Assembly: GCA_964448305.1 (NCBI GenBank) | Contig: CAYUWB010000006.1 | Location: 1 to 58,363 of the forward strand | Source of the DNA: Thioglobus_C sp964448305 | Lineage (GTDB): Bacteria > Pseudomonadota > Gammaproteobacteria > PS1 > Pseudothioglobaceae | Direction: 5' to 3' | Length of the DNA: 58,363 nucleotides | Shown here: piece by piece, positions 9,268-16,124 of the stretch | Layout of the letters: the number at the start of each line of letters is the position of its first letter | How positions within the stretch are numbered: the first letter of the stretch is position 1 | Program-made: the position numbers and the translations under genes | The notes under the pieces: generated by a model | The model's input: the letters and a program-made list of their open reading frames with translations, nothing else | What the model was told of the DNA's origin: nothing | Databases searched by the model: none

Positions 9268-10240
9268 TCACTAACTTACCAATCATTGCCCCTGTCTCAA
9301 TCATTGTATGGGCCTTAATAATGTTTTCTAAATTAATCGGGGTTAGTGTTTGAGTTAATGTTGTTTTAACTTTTCCACGATCAACCAAATCTGCCACTTC
9401 ATTTAACAACTGATGCTGCTTGATTAGATCGTGCGTTGTAAACATAGAACGAGTAAACATCATTTCCCAAACCAAAGTGATGCTTTTAGCTTTAAGTAGA
9501 TTAATGTTGTAGTTCTTACCTGCATTGGCTAATAAACAAATACTGCTCTGAGGTGCAATTAGCTCAGCCATGGTTTCAAAATATTCGTCTGGATCGCCCA
9601 TACAAAGAATAAAATCTGGTGCATCAAGGTTATTGTCTTTAAATTGGTTAATAAGATCATGATGATTGACAACCACATCGGCACCCATTTGTTTGCACCA
9701 GTCTATCGATTCTGAGCGAGAAGCTGTAGCGATAACATTGATGCCTATTACTTGTTTGGCAAATTGGATCGCCATAGAACCTACACCACCAGCGGCACCA
9801 ATTAATAATAGATTTTTATTCTTATCTGCTTGTGTGATTTTTAAACGCTCAAATAACGACTCCCAAGCAGTAATACTGGTGAGTGGTAGGGCTGCTACTT
9901 GCTCATTGCTAAGAGAGGCGGGCTTATTACCAACAATGCGCTCATCGACTAATTGATGGGTAGCGTTAGAGCCATCTCGAGTCATATCACCAGCATAAAA
10001 AACTTCATCACCCACTTTAAACAAAGACACTTTATCGCCTACTGCACGCACAATACCGCAAGCATCAAAACCTAGTATTGTTGGCGGGTTTTGTTGTTTA
10101 GCAACAGTTTGTTTAGCTTTAGAATCAATTGGGTTGATTGAAATTGCATAAACTTCAACCAAGAGATCGTGTGCTGACGGTGGGTTTATTTCTTTTTCAA
10201 ATTCAACAAACTCAACCCCATTAAATCCGATTGCTTGCAT
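9257..10240 (-). CDS. Zinc-type alcohol dehydrogenase-like / NADPH:quinone oxidoreductase family protein
   Basis: The medium-chain dehydrogenase/reductase has 327 residues. The N-terminal GroES-like domain has SINPIDSKAK and GFDACGIVRAVG. The Rossmann domain has LLIGAAGGVGSMAIQFAK near 145-162. The catalytic and structural zinc cysteines of true alcohol dehydrogenases are absent, so it belongs with the zinc-independent quinone/enone reductase branch. Substrate is unknown. It is the last gene of the hemC operon, five bases after the membrane-protein gene, and overlaps ftsY convergently. Confidence 0.86.
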   Translation of the reverse strand: MQAIGFNGVEFVEFEKEINPPSAHDLLVEVYAISINPIDSKAKQTVAKQQNPPTILGFDACGIVRAVGDKVSLFKVGDEVFYAGDMTRDGSNATHQLVDERIVGNKPASLSNEQVAALPLTSITAWESLFERLKITQADKNKNLLLIGAAGGVGSMAIQFAKQVIGINVIATASRSESIDWCKQMGADVVVNHHDLINQFKDNNLDAPDFILCMGDPDEYFETMAELIAPQSSICLLANAGKNYNINLLKAKSITLVWEMMFTRSMFTTHDLIKQHQLLNEVADLVDRGKVKTTLTQTLTPINLENIIKAHTMIETGAMIGKLVITR

Positions 10241-10245
10241 CTGGA

Positions 10246-10902
10246 TTACTGTCGAGTATTTCGCTCAATTCGCAACATGACCAGCATCATTACAAACATA
10301 ATAAAAATTCCTAGAGCAGCGGCGGCTGCACCCAACATGGCAAACCCAGTGGCTTTTTCTGCTTGTAGTGAACCCATGCGTAAAAAGTTGTTTTTTGTTT
10401 GTGTATTAACTTGCTTAGCAAACTCTTGATCGTGCCATTTAATAAAATCATCGACATTGGTTTTTTCACCGCCTACGATCACCATTTGTTTGGTGAGTTT
10501 GGCTAAAGACTTTGTGTAAGCCAATTGTAAATCTTTAGGGTAATCATTTGATTTAATCTTGACCAAAATTTTAACTTTTTGCGCTAAGTCTGTTTTGTCA
10601 ATCGAAGTATCAGGTAGTGTTTCTAATGCGGCTACCATATCTGCCACTTGTGCATCAAACGTTTGATTAAATTCATCAGCCTCTTTTATATCTGTACTAA
10701 TTTGTGCCTCTTGAGTGCTGATAGGGTTTTGATAATCTGCAAAATTAATCACTGGTGTGTCAATTTGATCGCTGGCCTCAGTGTTGATTTTTTGATAACT
10801 AGAGATACTTAATATCACAACTGCAGCAAACGCAAGCATTGCAAAAAACAAACCCAAACGTTGCACAATTTTAAAAAAGTTTTTTTCGATTGATCTCAAC
10901 AT
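10246..10902 (-). CDS. Uncharacterised membrane protein with two terminal helices
   Basis: The product has 218 residues. A hydrophobic helix lies at about 17-35 and a second at about 187-211. A hydrophilic, helical middle of roughly 150 residues is probably outside the cytoplasm. No motif is recognisable. An AAGGA ribosome site precedes the ATG. It lies four bases after the pterin dehydratase gene and five before the oxidoreductase. Its place in a hemC operon recalls HemX, but it is shorter and has a second, C-terminal helix, so I do not call it HemX. Confidence 0.8.
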   Translation of the reverse strand: MLRSIEKNFFKIVQRLGLFFAMLAFAAVVILSISSYQKINTEASDQIDTPVINFADYQNPISTQEAQISTDIKEADEFNQTFDAQVADMVAALETLPDTSIDKTDLAQKVKILVKIKSNDYPKDLQLAYTKSLAKLTKQMVIVGGEKTNVDDFIKWHDQEFAKQVNTQTKNNFLRMGSLQAEKATGFAMLGAAAAALGIFIMFVMMLVMLRIERNTRQ

Positions 10903-10906
10903 ATTA

Positions 10907-11197
10907 TTATCCTTTGTGATTCATTTTATTAAAAATATCATCCATACTTGCTGCTAATTCAGCATCTAGTTGGGTTACACAACCTTCACTATGAGTAATT
11001 AAATCAACGGTAACAGTCTTATAAACATTGGACCATTCGGGGTGGTGATTCATCTTCTCAGCTACAATTGCTGCTTGTGTCATAAAACCAAAGGCCTGAA
11101 TAAAGTCTCTAAAAACAAAAATTCGTTGCAATTTTTCATTCACAACTTCCCAGTTCTTTAATTGATTTAGAGATTGTTGGCTAATTGGTAATGGCAT
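10907..11197 (-). CDS. phhB: Pterin-4a-carbinolamine dehydratase
   Basis: The 96-residue protein dehydrates 4a-hydroxytetrahydrobiopterin. The diagnostic motif is MNHHPEWSNVYKTVTVDL with His51-His52-Pro53 and a third histidine at His69 (LITHS). Family length is normal. The usual partner, phenylalanine hydroxylase (phhA), is not in the window, so the protein may serve another pterin role. Its ATG shares one base with the hemC stop (TAATG at 11195-11199), so translation is coupled to hemC. Confidence 0.93.
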   Translation of the reverse strand: MPLPISQQSLNQLKNWEVVNEKLQRIFVFRDFIQAFGFMTQAAIVAEKMNHHPEWSNVYKTVTVDLITHSEGCVTQLDAELAASMDDIFNKMNHKG

Positions 11198-12114
11198 TAT
11201 TGCCCTTTTAACATTTCTTTTGCACCAAGCAAAATTAACTTATTAGCCAGCTCAACACCTAATGACTCTGCATTTTTAACATGGCCGACAACTTGTCTTT
11301 TTATGATTTGAGCAGTTGTAACATTTCCAACTAAACCTGTAAGTGTAATTTCACGCCCAGAAATTGTTGAAAATCCAGCAATTGGAACCGAACAGCCACC
11401 CTCAAGATGAGTGTTCATTGCCCTTTCGGCATTGACTCGATGTGTTGTCTCTTCGTCAATCAATGGCTCTATTAGCTTTAAAATATCTTGATCATTTTCT
11501 CGAATTTCTATGCCGACTGCACCTTGCCCTACGGCTGGCAATGATTGTTCGGCAGTGATTTGCTGCTTAATACGGTCTTCAAAGCCAAGGCGTATAAGTC
11601 CTGCACAGGCCAATATAATCGCATCATATTCCCCATCATCAAGCTTTTTAAGACGTGTGTTTACGTTGCCACGTAGATCGAGTATTTCTAAATCAGGTCG
11701 AATGGCTTTAATTTGCACAATACGGCGCATTGAACAAGTACCAACCTTGGCACCTTGAGGCAAATCATTAATACTGTCAAAATTGTTCGATACGAATGCA
11801 TCAAAAGGGTTTTCACGCTTAAGTATCGCACCAAGCTCAAACCCTGGTGGAATTTCATATGGAACATCTTTCATTGAATGTACAGCAATATCGGCCACAC
11901 CTTCCATCATGCCAACTTCTAGCTCTTTAATAAACAAACCTTTGCCACCAATTTTAGATAAAGGGGAATTAAGTATTTGATCGCCCTTAGTGGTCATCTT
12001 AACCAGTTCAACTGTTAAACCAGGATGGTGCTGCTCTAGCCTTGCTTTAACATGTTCTGCTTGCCATAAAGCTAATGGGCTTTTACGTGTTGCAATTTTT
12101 AAGGTTTTATTCAT
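11197..12114 (-). CDS. hemC: Porphobilinogen deaminase (hydroxymethylbilane synthase)
   Basis: The 305-residue enzyme joins four porphobilinogens into hydroxymethylbilane. Lys82 and Asp83 in HSMKDVP match the catalytic pair. Cys241 in EGGCSVPIAGF is the attachment site of the dipyrromethane cofactor. The ATG at 12114 gives MNKTLKIATRKSPLALWQ, the standard N-terminus; a longer reading to 12201 would run through the neighbouring divergent gene. hemD does not follow. Instead the operon continues with the pterin dehydratase, a membrane protein and an oxidoreductase. Confidence 0.97.
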   Translation of the reverse strand: MNKTLKIATRKSPLALWQAEHVKARLEQHHPGLTVELVKMTTKGDQILNSPLSKIGGKGLFIKELEVGMMEGVADIAVHSMKDVPYEIPPGFELGAILKRENPFDAFVSNNFDSINDLPQGAKVGTCSMRRIVQIKAIRPDLEILDLRGNVNTRLKKLDDGEYDAIILACAGLIRLGFEDRIKQQITAEQSLPAVGQGAVGIEIRENDQDILKLIEPLIDEETTHRVNAERAMNTHLEGGCSVPIAGFSTISGREITLTGLVGNVTTAQIIKRQVVGHVKNAESLGVELANKLILLGAKEMLKGQ

Positions 12115-12127
12115 GCTTTGTATTAAA

Positions 12128-12616
12128 ATGAGACAAATGATTCGATATGGTTTATTATTTTTATTGCTTTTTACAAATGTCAGTATAGCTGAAGAGCTCA
12201 CCCTGCCAGCTGCAAAAGACTTCTTAATGGACTCTCAAAAAGTTTGGAAACAAAAGATACCTATTTTAATAATGTTTTCCATCCCTGACTGTGGATATTG
12301 CAAAATAATCAAAGAAGAGGTTTTAAGCCCAATGGCAACAATGGATGAATACAATGAAAAGATTATTATTCGTCATATTAATGCAGATAGTTTTGATGAA
12401 ATTAACAACTTTTATAATGAAGAGATTTCACATAATGAGTTTTCTTTTAAATACGCGGTTAACTTTTTTCCAACCGTTATTCTAGTTGACAATTACGGCT
12501 CAACCCTAGGTAAAATCACTGGTGTACCTAGTGAAGATTTATATTGGACTGATCTAGACGAGGTGATTGAAAAATCAACTAAAAAATTACACAAGCGAAT
12601 GGGCGCAACATTATGA
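12128..12616 (+). CDS. Secreted thioredoxin-fold protein with CGYC motif
   Basis: The product has 162 residues starting MRQMIRYGLLFLLLF, a signal peptide probably cleaved after NVSIA. The active site CGYC (55-58) lies in SIPDCGYCKII, followed by the cis-proline strand FFPTVILVD. It is probably a periplasmic disulfide reductase/isomerase of the SoxW/DsbE type, but the partner is unknown. The ATG at 12128 is 13 bases from the divergent hemC start. A longer in-frame reading would run antisense through hemC and lose the signal peptide. Its stop overlaps the argH start (ATGA). Confidence 0.82.
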   Translation: MRQMIRYGLLFLLLFTNVSIAEELTLPAAKDFLMDSQKVWKQKIPILIMFSIPDCGYCKIIKEEVLSPMATMDEYNEKIIIRHINADSFDEINNFYNEEISHNEFSFKYAVNFFPTVILVDNYGSTLGKITGVPSEDLYWTDLDEVIEKSTKKLHKRMGATL

Positions 12617-13995
12617 CAAAAAAAACCAATCAATCTTGGGGTGGACGTTTTAACGAGCCGACTAACGAGTTCGTGAAGATTTTTGGCGCCTCAGTATTTT
12701 TTGATAAAATCCTTGCGCCGTATGATATTCAAGGATCAATCGCACATGCAACAATGCTCAATGAAGTTGGCATTCTTACAACAGAAGAAAAAGATCAAGT
12801 TATTAAAGGCCTTAATCAAGTTTTAGGTGAAATTGAATCAGGTGAGTTTGAATGGTCTGTGACACTTGAAGATGTGCACATGAACATTGAATCACGTTTG
12901 ACTGCTATTTGTGGCGATGCCGGCAAAAAATTACACACTGGTCGTTCACGCAATGACCAAGTGGCTACCGATATTCGCCTATACTTACGTGATCAAGTTA
13001 ACGAAATTAGTGCGCAGATTAAACGCCTACAATCGGCACTGCTTGACTTGGCTGAAAAAGAAGCTAGTACGATTATGCCTGGCTTTACACACCTACAAGC
13101 TGCACAGCCTGTTAGTTTTGGACACCACATGATGGCATATTTTGAAATGCTATCACGTGACGCCCAGCGTCTAGTTGATGCTCAAAAGCGTATTAATACA
13201 ATGCCGCTCGGTAGTGCTGCATTAGCAGGTACAACTTACCCGATTAACCGCGAGCGTACAGCAGAGTTGTTAGGCTTTGGTCGTATTTGCACCAATTCAC
13301 TCGATGGTGTAAGTGATCGAGACTTTGCGATTGAGTTTTTATCAGCAGCCAGCATTATTATGATGCATTTATCGCGTTTTTCTGAGGAACTTATTCTATG
13401 GTCAAGTGCACAATTTGACTTTATTGAATTGCCAGATAGTTTCTGTACCGGTTCATCTATTATGCCACAAAAGAAAAACCCGGATGTGCCAGAATTAGTA
13501 CGTGGAAAAACGGGTCGCGTTTATGGCAACCTTACTTCATTATTAACCATTATGAAGTCACAGCCACTCGCCTACAACAAAGACAATCAAGAAGATAAAG
13601 AGCCTCTGTTTGATACAGTTGATACGCTCAAGGCTTGCTTGCGTGTGTTTGCTGATATGGTACCAACCATTGAAGCCAAACGCGACAATATGTACAATTC
13701 AACCAAAAAAGGCTATACCACTGCTACTGACTTAGCTGATTATCTAGTTAAAAAAGGCTTGCCGTTTCGTGATGCGCACGAGGTAGTTGGGCAGTCTGTG
13801 TCTTATGGCATTGAACACCAAAAAGATCTTAGCGAATTAAGCCTGGAAGAACTACAAACTTTTGATGACCGTATTGAGAACGATGTATTTGATATATTGT
13901 CTTTAGAGGGCTCTCTTTGTGCACGTGATCACTTAGGTGCAACAGCGCCTAATCAAGTTAAAGCCGCAATTAAAGAGGCGCGAAAAACACTTTAA
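12613..13995 (+). CDS. argH: Argininosuccinate lyase
   Basis: The 460-residue enzyme splits argininosuccinate into arginine and fumarate, the last step of arginine synthesis. The fumarase/aspartase superfamily signature GSSIMPQKKNPD lies near residue 280, with the N-terminal SWGGRF motif and TGRSRNDQVATD also present. Length is normal. It overlaps the thioredoxin-like gene by four bases (ATGA) and is followed two bases later by fmt. Confidence 0.98.
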   Translation: MTKKTNQSWGGRFNEPTNEFVKIFGASVFFDKILAPYDIQGSIAHATMLNEVGILTTEEKDQVIKGLNQVLGEIESGEFEWSVTLEDVHMNIESRLTAICGDAGKKLHTGRSRNDQVATDIRLYLRDQVNEISAQIKRLQSALLDLAEKEASTIMPGFTHLQAAQPVSFGHHMMAYFEMLSRDAQRLVDAQKRINTMPLGSAALAGTTYPINRERTAELLGFGRICTNSLDGVSDRDFAIEFLSAASIIMMHLSRFSEELILWSSAQFDFIELPDSFCTGSSIMPQKKNPDVPELVRGKTGRVYGNLTSLLTIMKSQPLAYNKDNQEDKEPLFDTVDTLKACLRVFADMVPTIEAKRDNMYNSTKKGYTTATDLADYLVKKGLPFRDAHEVVGQSVSYGIEHQKDLSELSLEELQTFDDRIENDVFDILSLEGSLCARDHLGATAPNQVKAAIKEARKTL

Positions 13996-13997
13996 CC

Positions 13998-15082
13998 ATG
14001 AAAGTACTATTTGCAGGAACGCCAGATTTTTCCGTTGGCGTACTGGAGGCGCTGTATCAAGCTGGTCATGAGATTGTTGGCGTTTATACTCAGCCCGACC
14101 GTCCCAAAGGACGTGGACGTGTATTAACCGCTTGCCCGGTTAAAGAAAAGGCCTTAGCACTTAATTTACCCATCTTTCAACCTGAAAGCCTAAAAGACAG
14201 TGAAGTTAAAACTCAGCTAAAAAGCCTACAAGCGGAAGTGATGGTAGTGGTTGCCTATGGTCAGTTGTTACCCCTTGAAGTACTAGAAGCACCTAAACAT
14301 GGTTGTTTAAATATTCACGCCTCATTACTGCCGCGCTGGCGAGGGGCAGCGCCGATTCAACGTGCTATTTTGGCAGGAGATACTCAAACCGGCATTGGCA
14401 TCATGCAAATGAATGAGGGCTTAGATACTGGTGATATTCTGTTGGAAAAAACCTGTGATATTTTAGACACTGATACGGCACAATCGTTACATGATAAATT
14501 GGCCGACCTAGGTGCTCAAGGCATTNNNNNNNNNNNNNNNNNNNNNNNNNNNNNNNNNNNNNNNNNNNNNNNNNNNNNNNNNNNNNNNNNNNNNNNNNNN
14601 NNNNNNNNNNNNNNNNNNNNNNNNNTGATACGGCACAATCGTTACATGATAAATTGGCCGACCTAGGTGCTCAAGGCATTGTTGAAGCATTAGACAATAT
14701 CAACAGTCTATCACCAACGCCACAAGACGAAGCCGGTGTCACTTATGCCAAAAAATTATCCAAAGATGAGGCCTGGATTGACTGGACTCAATCAGCCGTA
14801 GCAATCAACCAGCAGATCAGAGCTTTTAATCCCTACCCGATTGCCCAAGCCAACGCTACAAGTGATAAATTTGACGCTAAAGTTTTACGCATTTTATCTG
14901 CTTCTGTCATAAACAAAACCTATGACGCGCAGCCTGGCGAAGTAGCTGAAACTGGCAAAGGGGTTTGTATTATTGCAACGGGCGATGGCGCGCTAAGTTT
15001 AGAGAAAGTGCAGCTTGCTGGCAAAAAAGCAGCCAACATTAAAGACTTTACCAACGCGTATCAACTGACCAAATTGGACTGA
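13998..15082 (+). CDS. fmt: Methionyl-tRNA formyltransferase, interrupted by an artificial assembly gap
   Basis: The enzyme formylates initiator Met-tRNA. The N-terminal domain has MKVLFAGTPDFSV and the catalytic HASLLPRWRGAAPI near 108-121. The C-terminal domain resumes after the Ns with GVTYAKKLSKDEAWIDW. Bases 14471-14525 are repeated exactly at 14626-14680. Removing one copy and the 100 Ns (155 bases) restores one frame of 309 residues, the normal Fmt size. The printed sequence shifts frame only because 155 is not a multiple of three. The gene lies two bases after argH. The usual partners def and rsmB are not adjacent. Confidence 0.94.
14471..14525 (+). repeat. 55-base terminal overlap, left copy (assembly duplicate in fmt)
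   Basis: This sequence is identical to 14626-14680 on the other side of the N gap. It is interpreted as unmerged contig-end overlap, not a biological repeat. Confidence 0.95.
14526..14625. other. Assembly gap of exactly 100 Ns
   Basis: The run of 100 Ns is a default-sized placeholder inside fmt. Both flanks carry the same 55 bases, so the true gap length is probably negative (an overlap) and no sequence is missing. Confidence 0.97.
14626..14680 (+). repeat. 55-base terminal overlap, right copy (assembly duplicate in fmt)
   Basis: This is the exact copy of 14471-14525. Collapsing the two restores a continuous fmt reading frame across LADLGAQGI-VEALDN. Confidence 0.95.
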
Positions 15083-15141
15083 TCACTAACACTGGGTTTG
15101 TGCTACTTTATTTGATGAGATAATATCGCTTTATTGCTTTG

Positions 15142-15570
15142 TTATGTTTCTTTTGTATCGCTTCTACCTGCCTTATACTGAGGCAAATCATCACAAACCT
15201 CAAACCAGGCCACTTTCGATTTGATGTATACATGTGCATCAGGATGTAGGTCAATTTTACTATCGAGCGTTCCAAGAGAAAATTCGATTAATTTACTAGT
15301 GTCGCCAGACGCAGAAAAAGTCATACTTGAGCCGCACACTTTGCAGAATCGACGCACCGCTCCATTATTTGCCTTATAGCTAGCCAAAAGCTCTTCTCCT
15401 TTGATCCAGCGAAAATTACCCACTTTCGCCTCACCGAACGTCGAAAATGCAGAACCATGAAATTTACGACACATTGAGCAATGACAATGCGACATTTGAG
15501 ATTCGATTTTATCTACTTCATATGCAATCGAACCGCACAAACATGATCCAGTGTGATAAATATTTTTCAT
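15142..15570 (-). CDS. GFA-family (CENP-V/glutathione-dependent formaldehyde-activating-like) zinc protein
   Basis: The 142-residue protein has the GFA cysteine pattern: Cys10 and Cys12 (GSCLCG), Cys29, Cys31 and Cys34 (CHCSMC), and Cys76 and Cys79 (CKVCG). These bind a structural and a catalytic zinc. The archetype was proposed to help form S-hydroxymethylglutathione, but most relatives have no proven substrate. It lies 13 bases after trmL on the same strand and is convergent with fmt. Confidence 0.87.
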   Translation of the reverse strand: MKNIYHTGSCLCGSIAYEVDKIESQMSHCHCSMCRKFHGSAFSTFGEAKVGNFRWIKGEELLASYKANNGAVRRFCKVCGSSMTFSASGDTSKLIEFSLGTLDSKIDLHPDAHVYIKSKVAWFEVCDDLPQYKAGRSDTKET

Positions 15571-15583
15571 AACTATTTATTGT

Positions 15584-16042
15584 TTAAGAATTACTACCTA
15601 TAAATCCAATCTGTCGCCAGGCTTCATAAGCAACGATTGATACGCAATTAGCAAGATTTAAGCTTCTGGAGCCATTTTGCATCGGCAAAGAAACCCTGTC
15701 AAATTGATTAGCCACATCCTCTGGCAAGCCTTTGGTTTCAGGGCCAAATAAGAACGAATCTCCCGGTTGGTACGCCACATCGGTGTATTTTTTATTTGAA
15801 CCTGTCTCCACTGCAAAGATTCTTTCAGGTTTAGCTCTATCTATATAATCTTGCAAATTTTCATACTCAGTGACATTAGCCAATTCTTTGTAATCCAGCC
15901 CAGCTCTACGAAGTCGTTTATCAGTAATTTCAAATCCAAAAGGTTTAATTAAATGTAGATTCACACCCATATTGGCTGACAGGCGAATCAAACTGCCGGT
16001 GTTATTTGGAATCTCGGGTTCGAACAATACTAAATTTAACAT
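15584..16042 (-). CDS. trmL: tRNA (cytidine/uridine-34-2'-O)-methyltransferase TrmL
   Basis: The 152-residue single-domain SPOUT methyltransferase modifies the wobble ribose of tRNA-Leu isoacceptors. Diagnostic motifs are EPEIPNNTGSLIRLSANMG at the N-terminus, FLFGPETKGLP in the middle, and SLNLANCVSIVAYEAWRQ, the C-terminal knot that binds S-adenosylmethionine. Length is typical for TrmL rather than the larger TrmH/RlmB. It diverges from clpB. Confidence 0.94.
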   Translation of the reverse strand: MLNLVLFEPEIPNNTGSLIRLSANMGVNLHLIKPFGFEITDKRLRRAGLDYKELANVTEYENLQDYIDRAKPERIFAVETGSNKKYTDVAYQPGDSFLFGPETKGLPEDVANQFDRVSLPMQNGSRSLNLANCVSIVAYEAWRQIGFIGSNS

Positions 16043-16059
16043 AATATTTTATTTTTAAC

Positions 16060-16088
16060 CTTGAATATGACAATATCATCCCATAGAT
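16060..16088 (+). promoter_or_regulatory. Heat-shock (sigma-32-like) promoter for clpB
   Basis: CTTGAAT at 16060-16066 and CCCATAGAT at 16080-16088 are separated by 13 bases. They match the sigma-32 pattern CTTGAAA-N11-16-CCCCATnT with few differences. The element lies about 36 bases before the clpB ATG, as expected for this chaperone. The call is by motif only. Confidence 0.65.
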
Positions 16089-16124
16089 AGGTAGTAACTT
16101 AAACAAAAACCAAGAATAAAATCG

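Noticed and set aside
10246..10902. Naming the membrane protein HemX because of the hemC operon
   Set aside because: It is shorter than HemX and has a second C-terminal helix; there is no sequence support.
12115..12201. Longer hemC reading with 29 extra residues
   Set aside because: The extra part is unlike any HemC and overlaps the divergent thioredoxin-like gene; MNKTLKIATRKSPLAL is the family start.
14510..14666. fmt as a pseudogene or frameshifted pair
   Set aside because: The break coincides with the N gap and a 55-base duplicate; the collapsed frame is intact.
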